A DNA stretch of 64,000 bases from JAZKHT01 sp040385245 (GCA_040385245.1 JAZKHT010000011.1:124001-188000); one strand, 5' to 3'. Shown: positions 8,453-18,521, numbered from the stretch's first letter. A program made the numbers and translations. Notes: generated by a model not told the origin, from the sequence alone.

Positions 8453-9061
8453 ATGGCGAAACGGTTCGATAACCTGAAGAAAATTCCCGCTGAACCGGCG
8501 GCGCGGATGCTTGCCAATGCCGGAATGGTCTTGCGCACGCCGGTCAAGGCACCCGCCAGCGCATCGGTGACGGCGGTAATGGATGAGCTGGACGCCGCCG
8601 GCGCGTGGCTGGATATGCTCGACCTGCTGGCCATCGCGTTGCCCGCGCGCGAGGCGACGTGGTGGGCCTGTCTGGCGGCGCGCGATCTGGTTGGCCATGA
8701 CGCGAAAAAGGTGCCGCTGTCACTGGAAGCTGCCGAAAAGTGGGTGTTCAAGCCGACGGAGGAACACCGCGCGCTGGCCAGGACGGCGCTGGAAACGGCG
8801 GCCATCGGGGATGACACCACATTGTGCGCCATGGCCGCGCTCTATGGTGCGGGAACGCTTGGCCCGGATGACCTGTCGGATTACCCCGCCCCGCCCAATG
8901 CTTTGGCGCTGTCAGTGTCGGCGATGAATCTGAAATCGGCAGCGCATGTGCCCGCCGACATGATGAAACGGGCGCAGCGCCTGATTGACCGGGGCGTTGA
9001 CATTGCACGCGGCGGCAATGGCCGCGTGGACGTCGATGCCGCGACGACGGGGGCCGCATGA
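8453..9061 (+). CDS. DUF6931-like T6SS-associated protein
   Basis: This 202-residue cytoplasmic, mostly helical protein starts 11 bases after vgrG. The start at ATG 8453 fits the spacing and gives MAKRFDNLKK. It has a conserved-looking central block with WWACLAARD and a run of acidic/Ala-rich helices to the end. I match it tentatively to the DUF6931 family found in T6SS loci; this comes from memory of the family and gene context. Lying directly after vgrG, it may help load cargo or assemble the spike, but no activity is visible. A 55-base gap without features separates it from tagH. Confidence 0.75.
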   Translation: MAKRFDNLKKIPAEPAARMLANAGMVLRTPVKAPASASVTAVMDELDAAGAWLDMLDLLAIALPAREATWWACLAARDLVGHDAKKVPLSLEAAEKWVFKPTEEHRALARTALETAAIGDDTTLCAMAALYGAGTLGPDDLSDYPAPPNALALSVSAMNLKSAAHVPADMMKRAQRLIDRGVDIARGGNGRVDVDAATTGAA

Positions 9062-9116
9062 CGGCCCGAAAGACCGACCCCGGCCAGACCGGGCAAAAAC
9101 GCAAAGGTGTGCCTGA

Positions 9117-10721
9117 ATGCCAGTGACGTTGCGATTCCAGTCCACCGGAACCGTGCCTGGAAACGGCGCGCCGATTGTCATGCGTGGCAACAGCCTGACC
9201 ATAGGTCGCGGCCCGGAGAACGACGTGGTGTTGCCCGACCCTGACCGTCTGATTTCCAAGAACCACTGCGCGATCGAAGACCATGGCGGCAATGTCGTGG
9301 TGATCGACTTTTCCACCAACGGCACGTTTCTGAATTACGGCAAAGTGCCGCTTGGCCGGGTGACAACCCCGCTGAATGACGGCGATGTGCTGACCATGGG
9401 CACGTATGAATTGGTTGTCGCCATCTCGCAGGGCCGCAGCCGCGATCCGATGGCGGATATCGCCCCCCCTATGGAAGATGTCCGCGTCTCGCACGGTCAG
9501 GCGCATCGCGCGCCGGATGCCGCCAGCCTGCTGGACGATCCGATGCAGGGCGGCGATTTTCTGGACGATCTGCTGGGCGATGCGAACCCGCCAAAAGGGC
9601 CGGGGCAAATCAAGCGTGACGATCCCTATGATCCGATGATGCTGCCTCCGTTGGGCGATGATGACGACCCGCTGCTGGGGCCAAAACCCACCCGCACCGT
9701 GCAGGGTGCGAGTGTGGGCAGTCACACATCAGCCGTCAGCGATTCATTTTCCGCCGCACCCCGGCGGTCAGCGATCATCCCCGATGACTGGGAAGAAGAT
9801 TTTCTGGCCCCGTCGCGCCCCGCGGCGCGGACCCCGGCACCGCCGCCCCCACCCGCTGCCCGTCCCCCGGCCCTGCCGGACGATCTGGACGATCTGTTGG
9901 GCGCGGCACCTCCGTCCCGGCCCGCACCGCCCGTCATCCCCGAGGTGGACCTGCCCGCACCGATGGCCCCGGCTCTGCCCGACAGCTTTGCCCCCGATGC
10001 AGCCGATGACGACCCGTTCGCCGAAGCGCCCCGTGAACTTGCGCCAGCGCATGTTTCCGCGCCGGTGGTGACCCCGGTCGCGCCCGTCGCGGCGCCGCCC
10101 GTTGCAACCACTGTCGCTGTGGCACCTGTGACCCCAGCCGACCACGCCGCCGCCCGTGCGTTTCTGGCAGCCGTCGGTGCGGCGGATGTCAAACTGGACG
10201 ACGCCGACCTGCCCGCAACCATGACCAAACTTGGCGGCGTTCTGCGCGCCATGATCGAAGGTCTGCGCGAAATCCTGATGACCCGCACCTCGATCAAGTC
10301 CGAGTTTCGGATGAACCAGACGATGATCGGCGCGGGCCGTAACAACCCGCTAAAGTTCAGCGTCACCCCCGAACAGGCGATCGAGGCGATGGTTCGCCCC
10401 ACGGCCAAGGGATACCTTGACGCGCAGACAGCCACGGCTGAGGCGTTGCGTGACATCAAGGCGCACGAGGTGGCGATGGTCACCGGAATGGAGGCCGCCT
10501 TGCGCGGCGTTCTGGCGCGACTTGACCCTAAGGCGCTGGAAGAAAAGATCGATGCCGGTGCCGGATTCTCCAGCCTTCTGAAGGGCAAAAAGGCCCGCTA
10601 CTGGGAGGTTTACGAAAAGTTGTACGCCGAAATCTCCGATCAGGCCGAGAATGATTTCCACGAGCTGTTCAGCAAGGAATTCGCCCGCGCCTATCAAGAC
10701 CAGCTTGAAAGGTTGAAATGA
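9117..10721 (+). CDS. tagH: TagH (Fha), FHA-domain T6SS regulator/scaffold
   Basis: This is a 534-residue protein. An N-terminal FHA domain covers residues about 20-105, with the phospho-Thr binding signature GRGPENDVVLPD, SKNHC and STNGTFLNYG. The C-terminal 200 residues form the TagH-specific domain (GLREILMTRTSIKSEFRMNQT, FHELFSKEFARAY). Between them is a Pro/Ala/Asp-rich linker with short acidic-Leu motifs (FLDDLLGD, DDDDPLLG, DDLDDLLG). Fha proteins bind PpkA-phosphorylated Thr and trigger T6SS assembly. The matching kinase and phosphatase genes are both in this window. The linker motif resembles the repeats in the sheath fusion. Confidence 0.95.
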   Translation: MPVTLRFQSTGTVPGNGAPIVMRGNSLTIGRGPENDVVLPDPDRLISKNHCAIEDHGGNVVVIDFSTNGTFLNYGKVPLGRVTTPLNDGDVLTMGTYELVVAISQGRSRDPMADIAPPMEDVRVSHGQAHRAPDAASLLDDPMQGGDFLDDLLGDANPPKGPGQIKRDDPYDPMMLPPLGDDDDPLLGPKPTRTVQGASVGSHTSAVSDSFSAAPRRSAIIPDDWEEDFLAPSRPAARTPAPPPPPAARPPALPDDLDDLLGAAPPSRPAPPVIPEVDLPAPMAPALPDSFAPDAADDDPFAEAPRELAPAHVSAPVVTPVAPVAAPPVATTVAVAPVTPADHAAARAFLAAVGAADVKLDDADLPATMTKLGGVLRAMIEGLREILMTRTSIKSEFRMNQTMIGAGRNNPLKFSVTPEQAIEAMVRPTAKGYLDAQTATAEALRDIKAHEVAMVTGMEAALRGVLARLDPKALEEKIDAGAGFSSLLKGKKARYWEVYEKLYAEISDQAENDFHELFSKEFARAYQDQLERLK

Positions 10722-10757
10722 CACACGCCCAGATGAACCCGCCGAAAAGGAATGACC

Positions 10758-12098
10758 ATGTCCTGGGATAGCAAGGTTCTGTGGACAGAAGGGCTGTTCC
10801 TGCAGCCCCACCACTTTCAGCAATCCGACCGCTATACCGAGGCGTTGGTGGCAGGTCTTGCCCGCCGGGCCGGGCCGTATCTGTGGGGCGTGACCGACAT
10901 CGAGATTGACGAAGAGGTGCTGAAATTCGGCCAGTTCGCGCTGAAATCCTGTTCGGGTCTGACGCCCGATGGGGCGGTGTTCCGCGTGCCGCAGGCCGAA
11001 GATCACCCGCCCGCGCTGATCGTGCCCGAAGGGGTCAAGGATTGCATCGTGTATCTCAGCGTGCCGCAGCGCCGCAAAGGGGCCGCCGAGGTTGACCTGA
11101 CCGGGGCGGAATTGTCCGCCGCCCGTTTTCGCCCGGCCGAACTGGAAATCACCGACACCATCGGGCGTGATCGCAAGGCGGTGACACTGGGCGTGGGCAA
11201 GCTGCGCCTGCAATTCGCGTTGCAAATGGACGATCTGGCCGACCGTCTGGTGATCCCGGTGGCCCGCATCATCGAAATGCGCCCCGACAAAGAGGTGTTG
11301 CTGGACAAGAGTTTTATCCCAAGCTGTCTGGATGTGCGCGCGGCCATGCCCCTGATCGGATTCCTGCGGGAACTTGAAGGGTTGCTTGCGCACCGGTCAA
11401 AGGCGCTGGGCGGGCGGCTGTCGGAAAGCGGCGCGACCAAGGGCGTGGCCGAGATCTCGGATTTTCTGTTGTTGATGACGGTGAACCGGATGCTGCCGGT
11501 GTTCCGCCATGTGCTGGCGCTGGAAAACATCCACCCCGCCGCCGCCTACCGCGAATGTGTGGCTTTGGCAGGGGAACTGTCTACCTTCATGACGTCTGAA
11601 AAGCTGGCACCCGAATTTCCGCCCTATCGCCATGACGATCTGACCGCGACCTTTGCCCCGGTGATCCGCGCGCTGCGGCAATACCTGTCGTCGGTGCTGG
11701 AACAGACGGCGATTTCGATCCCGCTTGATCCACGCAAATACGGCATCTCGGTCGGGGTCATCGCGGATCGCAAGCTGGTTTCGACAGCAGGCTTTGTGCT
11801 GGCGGTCAAGGCGGATGTGCCGGCCGAAACGGTGCGGCGGCATTTCTCGGGTCAGGCCAAGATCGGCCCGGTCGAGGAAATCCGCCAACTGGTCAACTCG
11901 GCCCTGCCGGGTATCACTTTGACACCGTTGCCGGTTGCGCCCCGGCAAATTCCCTATCACGCTGGCGTGGTCTATTTCGAACTTGACCGTGACAGCCCCT
12001 ATTGGCGCAAGATGACGACATCCGGCGGAATCGCAGTGCATGTATCGGGCGAGTATCCGGGGCTTACCATGGAACTTTGGGCTATCCGTCAGGGCTGA
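10758..12098 (+). CDS. tssK: TssK (ImpJ/VasE), T6SS baseplate-membrane connector
   Basis: This 446-residue cytoplasmic trimeric baseplate protein links TssFG wedges to the TssL/TssM membrane complex. The N-terminus has the family hallmark VLWTEGLFLQPHHFQQSDRY. Later segments (FLLLMTVNRMLPVFRHV, HPYLSG-like region, and the C-terminal YFELDRDSPYW) also fit the family in order and length. The ATG at 10758 is preferred over the one six bases earlier, because AAAAGGA then sits about 6 bases away. Confidence 0.96.
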   Translation: MSWDSKVLWTEGLFLQPHHFQQSDRYTEALVAGLARRAGPYLWGVTDIEIDEEVLKFGQFALKSCSGLTPDGAVFRVPQAEDHPPALIVPEGVKDCIVYLSVPQRRKGAAEVDLTGAELSAARFRPAELEITDTIGRDRKAVTLGVGKLRLQFALQMDDLADRLVIPVARIIEMRPDKEVLLDKSFIPSCLDVRAAMPLIGFLRELEGLLAHRSKALGGRLSESGATKGVAEISDFLLLMTVNRMLPVFRHVLALENIHPAAAYRECVALAGELSTFMTSEKLAPEFPPYRHDDLTATFAPVIRALRQYLSSVLEQTAISIPLDPRKYGISVGVIADRKLVSTAGFVLAVKADVPAETVRRHFSGQAKIGPVEEIRQLVNSALPGITLTPLPVAPRQIPYHAGVVYFELDRDSPYWRKMTTSGGIAVHVSGEYPGLTMELWAIRQG

Positions 12099-12133
12099 AA
12101 CGCCCCGACATTCCTATTTGAAGGGGTGATGAA

Positions 12134-13546
12134 ATGTCCGGCAACGATCCCTTTGCGGAGCCAGACGACAGCGAACGCACCGTGATCCGCCCCAATCCGG
12201 GCGGACGGCGGCCTGCTGCCGCGCAGCCCGCAGCGCCCCAGTACAACCCACCCCCTCCGTCGCAGGGATACGCCGCCCAACCGGCCGAACCATTGGGGGT
12301 GCCCGCCGCACCCGCCCCGCAACAGGCGGCCAAGCCTGCCGCCGGTGATGATCTGGCCATGACCGGGATGAACACGCTGACGGCCTGTGCTGCCACGCTG
12401 TTTTCGCTGGTCAGCCGTATTCGCAACCGCGCGCAGCACCTTGATCCCGATGCCCTGCGCCGCAGCGTTGTGGCCGAAATCCGTGCCTTTGAAACCCGCA
12501 CCCTGCAAGCGCAGATCGATCCGCAGGCGATCAAGGTCGCACGCTATGCGATCTGCGCCACACTGGACGATGTGGTACTGAACACGCCCTGGGGCGAACA
12601 AAGCGTCTGGGCCATGCAGTCCATGGTCGGCACCTTTCACCGCGAAACGGTGGGCGGCGACCGGTTCTATGATCTGCTTGCAAGGTTAGAGCAGGAACCG
12701 GCCAAGAACATCGATCTGCTTGAATTTCTGTACATGTGCCTTTCGTTGGGTTTTGAGGGGCGGTTGCGGGTCGAACCCGGTGGCACCGACAAGCATCTGA
12801 ACATCCGCAACGGTCTGGCCCGCATCATCCGCGCCCAGCGTGGCCCGGTGGAATCGGACCTGTCGCCGCACTGGCAGGGTGTCGACAAGCCGCATCGACC
12901 GTTGTCGGCGTGGAAGGCGGTCTGGATTGCGGCGGGGTGTCTTGCCGCGATCCTGGCGGTGTCCTTCGCCGGGCTGTCCTGGGCGCTGGGGAATTCCGCT
13001 GGCCGCCTGATCGGGCAGCTTTCCGCTGTGGACACGGGCGCACCGCCCGAACTGTTCCGCAAGGCCCCGCCACCGCCCCCACCGCCGCCCACCGTGGCGC
13101 AGGAACAGCAGATGGAGGCGGTCAAAGGCTTCCTGAAGCAAGAGATCGACGAAGGCATCGTCACCGTTTTCCAGGATGCCAACACCATCACCGTGCGCAT
13201 AGCGGGCAGCGGCATGTTCGGATCGGGGTCGGACGTGCTGAAGGACGAATTCCAGACCCCGCTGGAACGGGTGGCGCAGGCTTTGGACGGGGCCGAAGGG
13301 CCGATCCTGATTGCAGGTCATTCCGACAATCAGCCGATCCGCACCGCGCGCTTTCCATCAAATGAACACCTGTCGCTGGCACGGGCCGAGGCGGTCAAGA
13401 CCTTCATCGCAGGCAAGCTGAAAGACCCCACGCGCCTGACCGCAGAAGGGCGCGCCGACAAGGAACCGATAGAGCCGAACGACACCCGCGAGGGCAGGGC
13501 GGCCAATCGGCGGATCGAGATCATTCTGGTAAGGGCGGACGGCTAA
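12134..13546 (+). CDS. tssL: TssL (DotU/IcmH) with C-terminal OmpA peptidoglycan-binding domain
   Basis: This is a 470-residue inner-membrane protein of the T6SS membrane complex. Order: a Pro/Ala-rich N-terminal tail (1-75); the DotU domain (about 80-250) containing ARYAICATLDDVVLNTPWG and TFHRETVGGDRFYDLL; one transmembrane helix at about 260-285; a Pro-run hinge; and an OmpA-family domain at about 340-470 (IAGHSDNQPI, NRRIEIILVRADG). The fused OmpA domain anchors the complex to peptidoglycan. Loci of this form can do without a separate anchoring subunit, and no tssJ is seen in the window. The gene ends one base before tssM. Confidence 0.96.
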   Translation: MSGNDPFAEPDDSERTVIRPNPGGRRPAAAQPAAPQYNPPPPSQGYAAQPAEPLGVPAAPAPQQAAKPAAGDDLAMTGMNTLTACAATLFSLVSRIRNRAQHLDPDALRRSVVAEIRAFETRTLQAQIDPQAIKVARYAICATLDDVVLNTPWGEQSVWAMQSMVGTFHRETVGGDRFYDLLARLEQEPAKNIDLLEFLYMCLSLGFEGRLRVEPGGTDKHLNIRNGLARIIRAQRGPVESDLSPHWQGVDKPHRPLSAWKAVWIAAGCLAAILAVSFAGLSWALGNSAGRLIGQLSAVDTGAPPELFRKAPPPPPPPPTVAQEQQMEAVKGFLKQEIDEGIVTVFQDANTITVRIAGSGMFGSGSDVLKDEFQTPLERVAQALDGAEGPILIAGHSDNQPIRTARFPSNEHLSLARAEAVKTFIAGKLKDPTRLTAEGRADKEPIEPNDTREGRAANRRIEIILVRADG

Positions 13547-13547
13547 G

Positions 13548-16500
13548 ATGATCATTCGCAGAATTCTTCGCATCTTTGGCGGCACCTTCGGCTCGATCAT
13601 TCTTGTCAGTCTGGTGCTGAGCGTCTGCCTTTTCTACTTTGGCCCCATGCTGGGCACCGACGAATGGCGCCCGCTGGACAGCTATTGGCAGCGCGGCATC
13701 GTCATTGGCTGCCTGTGGGGCTTTTCGCTGTTCCTGATCGGTCTGATCTTCTTTTTGCGCCGCCGCCGCGACCGCAAGATGACGCAGGACATCGTCGGCT
13801 CCGTGGACATGGATCCCACGGAAGAGGCGCTGAAATCCGAAATGGGCGACCTGCGCGAAAAGATGCGCACCGCCATGGCGCAATTGCGCAAGTCCAAGAT
13901 GGGGCGAAAGCATCTGTATGAACTGCCCTGGTATGTGATGATCGGCCCACCGGGCGCGGGCAAAACCACGGCCATCGTCAATTCCGGACTGAAGTTTCCG
14001 CTGGCCGACGAGATGGGCAAAACCCCCATCGGCGGGGTGGGCGGCACGCGCAATTGTGATTGGTGGTTCACCGACAACGCCGTTCTGATCGACACCGCTG
14101 GCCGCTACACAACGCAGGAAAGCGATGCTGCGGCGGACAATGCCGGTTGGCTTGGCTTTCTGGGGCTGATCAAAAAGCACCGGGTCCGCCAGCCCATCAA
14201 TGGCGCGATGGTTGCCATCAGCCTGTCCGACCTGTCGATGCAGGACGAAATCACGCAGATGAGCCATGCAAAGGCCATCCGCCGTCGTCTGAACGAACTG
14301 CGCGAAAAGCTGGGGGTGCGTTTCCCGGTCTATGTCCTGTTCACCAAGGCCGATCTGATTGCCGGTTTCACCGAATTCTTTGACCCGTTGGGTAAAGAGG
14401 CGCGCGAGCAGGTCTGGGGGTTCACCCTGCCCTTGCCTAAGGCAAAGGGCGAGGGTTCGCCCGTCGGTCTGTTCGACACCGAATTTGGCGCATTGTTGCA
14501 ACGGCTGAACGCGCAGTCGCTGGAGCGGATGCAGCAGGAAACCGATCACCAGCGCCGCAGTCTGATTGCGGGCTTTCCGGGGCAGGTGGCATCGGTCCGT
14601 CAGGTAGCCAAGGATTTTCTGGCCGAGATTTTTCAGGACAACCGGTTCGAGACGCGGCACGAGTTGCGGGGGGTCTATTTCACGTCTGGCACACAGGAAG
14701 GCACGCCGATCGACCGCCTGATGATGGGCATGGCGCGCACCTTTGGCATCGGGCGGCAAGCCATCGGGTCGGGGCGTGGCACTGGGCGCAGCTTCTTTTT
14801 GACGCGTCTGTTCGACGGCGTGATCTTCAAAGAGGCGGGTCTTGTGTCCGCCGATGACAAGGTGGAACGCCGCTATCGCTGGACCAAGCGCGGTGCCATT
14901 GCGGCCGTGATCCTGATCGCTATCGGTGCCACCGGCCTTTGGACCCGCAGTTTTCTGGGCAATCAGGCGATGATCGCCGAGGCGTCGACCAAGCTGGACG
15001 AGTATCAGGTCGCCGCAGCCGCCATTCCACCCAGCCCGGTGGGCGATACCGACCTTGTTGCCGTAGTGCCCGCGCTGAATACCCTGCGCGACATGCCCGC
15101 CAACCCGGCGTTGGGAGAGTTCGAAGAACCCGGCGCGCTGAAATGGGGGCTGTATCAGGGCGATGTCCTTGGCAGCCAGGCCGCGCAGGCCTATCGCGCG
15201 GCGCTGAACCAGCATTTTCTGCCGCGCCTTTTGCTGCGGCTGGAAGATCAGATGCAGGCGAACCTGAACAACGCCGATCTGCTGTACGAGGTGCTGAAGG
15301 TCTATCTGATGTTGGGCGGCGATGGCCCGATGAACGAAGATCTGGTGCGCGAATGGATGGCGCTGGATTGGTCGGTTGCCTATGCCGATCCCTCGCGCGA
15401 CCAGTTGCGTGCCGACCTGACCGATCATCTGAACGCGATGCTGGGCCAACCTTTGCAGAAGATCGCGCTGAACGGCCCGTTGGTCGAACAGGTGCAGGGA
15501 CTGCTTTTGGAAATGCCGATGGCCGAGCGGGTTTACAACGGCATCGTCAACAGCCCAAAGGCGGCGGCCTTGCCCGAATGGCGTCTCACGGATGTCGCAG
15601 GCCCCGCCGCGTCGCGCGTGCTGGTGCGGTCATCCGGCAAGCCGCTGACCGAAGGGATCGAGGGGATATATACCTATAACGGGTTCAAGGATGTCTTCCT
15701 GGGCGAGGCGTTGGGCGTTGCGACCCGCATTCAGCGCGACAGTTGGGTTCTGGGTCCGCGCGGTGAATCCGAACAAAGCGAACAGGCGCTGCTGAAGATC
15801 AGCCGCGATGTGCTGGACCTGTATTACAACGACTACATCGCCCGTTATGACGGTATTCTGGGGGATGTTGATATCCTGCCGCTGGAATCCCTTAGCCACG
15901 CGGTCGAGGTGACGAATGTGCTGTCTGGCCCGACGTCGCCCATCGTGAACCTGCTGAACGCGGTGGCCGACGAAACCAAGCTGGGCGAAGAACGCAACCT
16001 TGCGACCGACGTCGCCGCCGAAGGTGTCACCGACGGGGCAACCCAGTTCATCGGGCGCGAGGTGCGATCCGGCATGTCGATCCAGGCCGAGGCGCTGCTG
16101 ACAGCGCTTCAGCAATCCGCGACCAATGCCGCAGGGACGGCCGAGCCACCCAAGATGCCGGGTGTCTATGTGCAAGAACGTTTCCAATGGCTGCACGACA
16201 TGGTTTTGCGCCCCGAAGGTGCCCCATCGCAACTGGACGAGATGATTGTGCTGTTGAACGGGGTCTATAACGAGTTGAACAAGATGTCGTTCAGCGGCGG
16301 CGTCGCAACCAATGCGTCGCCCGAAGAAAGTGCCTTGGGGCAGTTCCAGCTTGCCATGGGCCGCTTTCCCGGCCCGATGCAGCGGTGGGCGACCCAGATC
16401 ACCAGCGGATCGTCCGGCATCACCGCCGATGGCACCCGTGCCTCCATCAACGCGCGGTGGCAAAGTCAGGTGCTGCCGTTCTGCGAACAGGCGCTGGACA

Positions 16501-17138
16501 ACCGCTATCCTTTTACCCGCGCGGCGGCAGCGGATGTAGGGGCGGCGGATTTCGCCAAGATCTTTGCGCCAAACGGACTGATCGACGCGTTCTTCAACGA
16601 AAACCTGCTGAAATACGTCGATACCCGCGCCCGGCCCTGGACGTGGAAAAAGGTCAACAGCACCGATCTGGGGATATCAGAGGCGGTGCTGCAACAGATG
16701 CAATACGCCGCCGAAATCCGCGACGCGTTCTTTGCGGGCGGCGCACAACCGGCGATCACCTTTCAACTGACGCCCGAGGCGATGGACGAAAAGGCCAAGG
16801 CCATGGTGCTGGAGGTGGACGGAACGCAGGTGCCCTATTCGCACAAATCCGCCCCAACACCGGTTGCGGTGACCTGGCCCGGTGCCGTAGGTCTGGCACA
16901 GTTGACGTTCGAGCCCGCACTTCAGGGCATAGAAAGTCGCATCAAAAAGGATGGCCCCTGGGCTTGGTTCCGCCTGCTTGAGGCGGCCGAGGTGCGCAAG
17001 ACCAACGTGTCGGACCGCAGCCGCGTGATTTTCAACATCGGGGGCCGGATCGCCATTTTCCAACTGCAATCAGGATCGGTCATCAATCCTTTTGCCTTGC
17101 CTGCCTTGTCCAAGTTCAGTTGCCCGAAGTCTTTCTGA
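13548..17138 (+). CDS. tssM: TssM (IcmF), T6SS membrane-complex ATPase
   Basis: This 1196-residue inner-membrane protein has two N-terminal membrane helices (about 13-35 and 50-70) and a cytoplasmic NTPase-like domain with Walker A GPPGAGKTTA near residue 135 and the VLIDTAGRYTT Walker B region. A third helix at about 445-465 leads into a long periplasmic region that ends with the IcmF C-terminal beta domain. Length and domain order are standard. Its stop shares one base with the tagF start (TGATG). The Walker A motif is intact, unlike in some TssM proteins. Confidence 0.97.
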   Translation: MIIRRILRIFGGTFGSIILVSLVLSVCLFYFGPMLGTDEWRPLDSYWQRGIVIGCLWGFSLFLIGLIFFLRRRRDRKMTQDIVGSVDMDPTEEALKSEMGDLREKMRTAMAQLRKSKMGRKHLYELPWYVMIGPPGAGKTTAIVNSGLKFPLADEMGKTPIGGVGGTRNCDWWFTDNAVLIDTAGRYTTQESDAAADNAGWLGFLGLIKKHRVRQPINGAMVAISLSDLSMQDEITQMSHAKAIRRRLNELREKLGVRFPVYVLFTKADLIAGFTEFFDPLGKEAREQVWGFTLPLPKAKGEGSPVGLFDTEFGALLQRLNAQSLERMQQETDHQRRSLIAGFPGQVASVRQVAKDFLAEIFQDNRFETRHELRGVYFTSGTQEGTPIDRLMMGMARTFGIGRQAIGSGRGTGRSFFLTRLFDGVIFKEAGLVSADDKVERRYRWTKRGAIAAVILIAIGATGLWTRSFLGNQAMIAEASTKLDEYQVAAAAIPPSPVGDTDLVAVVPALNTLRDMPANPALGEFEEPGALKWGLYQGDVLGSQAAQAYRAALNQHFLPRLLLRLEDQMQANLNNADLLYEVLKVYLMLGGDGPMNEDLVREWMALDWSVAYADPSRDQLRADLTDHLNAMLGQPLQKIALNGPLVEQVQGLLLEMPMAERVYNGIVNSPKAAALPEWRLTDVAGPAASRVLVRSSGKPLTEGIEGIYTYNGFKDVFLGEALGVATRIQRDSWVLGPRGESEQSEQALLKISRDVLDLYYNDYIARYDGILGDVDILPLESLSHAVEVTNVLSGPTSPIVNLLNAVADETKLGEERNLATDVAAEGVTDGATQFIGREVRSGMSIQAEALLTALQQSATNAAGTAEPPKMPGVYVQERFQWLHDMVLRPEGAPSQLDEMIVLLNGVYNELNKMSFSGGVATNASPEESALGQFQLAMGRFPGPMQRWATQITSGSSGITADGTRASINARWQSQVLPFCEQALDNRYPFTRAAAADVGAADFAKIFAPNGLIDAFFNENLLKYVDTRARPWTWKKVNSTDLGISEAVLQQMQYAAEIRDAFFAGGAQPAITFQLTPEAMDEKAKAMVLEVDGTQVPYSHKSAPTPVAVTWPGAVGLAQLTFEPALQGIESRIKKDGPWAWFRLLEAAEVRKTNVSDRSRVIFNIGGRIAIFQLQSGSVINPFALPALSKFSCPKSF

Positions 17139-17791
17139 TGGCGCAGGGTTTTGGTGCTTTTGGCAAGATGCCGGGTCTTGGCGACTTCTTCCGCGTGAAC
17201 CTGAACGGCGGGTTCGTCGAAGGTTGGGATGCGTGGCTGCAATCGGTGATCCTGACCGCGCGGGGGGCTTTGGCGGACAGGTGGCACGAATGTTATATGT
17301 CCGCGCCCATCTGGCGCTTTACCCTGTCGCCCGGTCTGGCGGGCGAGTCCATGATGCTGGGTGTTTTGATGGCATCGGTCGACCGGGTCGGACGGCAGTT
17401 TCCGCTGACCCTAGCCGCACCGGTGCAGGGCAACGCGGTTTCCGCCCATCTGTCCGCCACAGAGACGTTCCAAACGCTGGAAGATATTGCGCTGGATGCG
17501 CTTGACGATGCGATGACGCGCGATGGGTTGGCGTCGCGGCTGTCGCAAACGGACCTGCCGCCTGTCATGCCTGCGACAACCGCAGCGATGGTCCTGCTGA
17601 ACGGTAGGCCGCAATGGATGCCTGATGTCGCATGCACCCTTGGCGCGCTGCGCCGCACCAGCCTGTGGTCTGCACAGGTTGACGGATCGTTGCGCATGAT
17701 TGCCTTTGACGGCTTGCCTGATGCCCGCGCTGTCACGGGCCTGTTCGACACCGATGCAGCGCTTTGGCACAGCGGGGTTTCCCATGTCTGA
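17138..17791 (+). CDS. tagF: TagF, T6SS accessory/regulatory protein
   Basis: This 217-residue cytoplasmic protein opens with the family hallmark FGAFGKMPGLGDFFR and then WLQSVI, WRFTLSPGL and the GRQFPLTLAA segment. TagF proteins repress T6SS posttranslationally. In Agrobacterium-type systems the TagF domain can be fused to a PppA phosphatase; here tagF and pppA are separate but overlap by 8 bases, so they are probably made together. An in-frame TTG 18 bases upstream is less likely than this ATG. Confidence 0.93.
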   Translation: MAQGFGAFGKMPGLGDFFRVNLNGGFVEGWDAWLQSVILTARGALADRWHECYMSAPIWRFTLSPGLAGESMMLGVLMASVDRVGRQFPLTLAAPVQGNAVSAHLSATETFQTLEDIALDALDDAMTRDGLASRLSQTDLPPVMPATTAAMVLLNGRPQWMPDVACTLGALRRTSLWSAQVDGSLRMIAFDGLPDARAVTGLFDTDAALWHSGVSHV

Positions 17792-18506
17792 CACGATGAC
17801 GATCCGGTTCAGCGCCACCACACATGTGGGCCGGGTCCGCAAGATCAACGAAGACAGCATCCTTGCCCTGCCTGACCTGCGGGTCTGGGTCGTGTCCGAT
17901 GGGGTGGGGGGACATGCGGCGGGCGATTTTGCCAGCCAGACCGTTGTGGATGCGATTTCAGTTCTGCCCCGCGACCTTGCGCCGGGCGATCTGATGCGCG
18001 CCCTGCGGGCCGCCATCCTGCGCGCGCATGACATCATCAGGTCTGAGGCGCAGGCGCGGCATGTGGATCTGATCGGCGCAACGGTTGTGGCGCTGATGCT
18101 AAGCGACGGGCACTTTCTGTGCTTCTGGGCGGGCGACAGCCGCCTCTACCGTTTTCGCGGCGGCGAGATCGAGATGCTGTCGACGGATCATTCCATCGTC
18201 GCCGATTACGTCACATCGGGTCAGATGAGCTGGGACGAGGCCGATCTTCTGCCCCACGCAAATCAGATCACCCGCGCGGTCGGGGTGGGCGACACGCTTG
18301 ATCTGGACAAGATCCGGGGCGAAGCGCTGCCCGGCGACCGGTTTCTGATCTGTTCGGACGGGTTGACGAAATATGCCAGCTTTGCCGTTCTGAAACGCAT
18401 GGTCCCGCGCGCACCGATCGAGACGGTGGCGGACAGCCTGCTGCAACTGGCGCTGGAATCGGGCGGCGGCGACAACATCTCGATCATTGTCGTGGATGTC
18501 GTCTGA
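17784..18506 (+). CDS. pppA: PppA, PP2C-type Ser/Thr phosphatase of the T6SS switch
   Basis: This 240-residue PP2C protein carries the metal-binding motifs in order: GRVRKINEDS, VVSDGVGGHAAGD, FLCFWAGDSRLYRFRGG, SDGLTKY and GGGDNISIIV. PppA removes the phosphate placed by PpkA on the Fha protein and so switches secretion off. Its start lies inside the end of tagF. It is the last plus-strand gene before a minus-strand block and is convergent with it, 15 bases apart. Confidence 0.95.
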   Translation: MSDTMTIRFSATTHVGRVRKINEDSILALPDLRVWVVSDGVGGHAAGDFASQTVVDAISVLPRDLAPGDLMRALRAAILRAHDIIRSEAQARHVDLIGATVVALMLSDGHFLCFWAGDSRLYRFRGGEIEMLSTDHSIVADYVTSGQMSWDEADLLPHANQITRAVGVGDTLDLDKIRGEALPGDRFLICSDGLTKYASFAVLKRMVPRAPIETVADSLLQLALESGGGDNISIIVVDVV

Positions 18507-18521
18507 CGCCGCCCTTTTCGG

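Noticed and set aside
8453..9061. Gene after vgrG considered as a PAAR tip protein
   Set aside because: No PAAR motifs or short beta repeats; the sequence is helical and longer than a PAAR protein.
13521..15449. Long minus-strand frame of about 640 codons opposite tssM
   Set aside because: Shadow of a GC-rich gene; His/Gln/Arg-rich with no domain, while the plus strand encodes a clear TssM.
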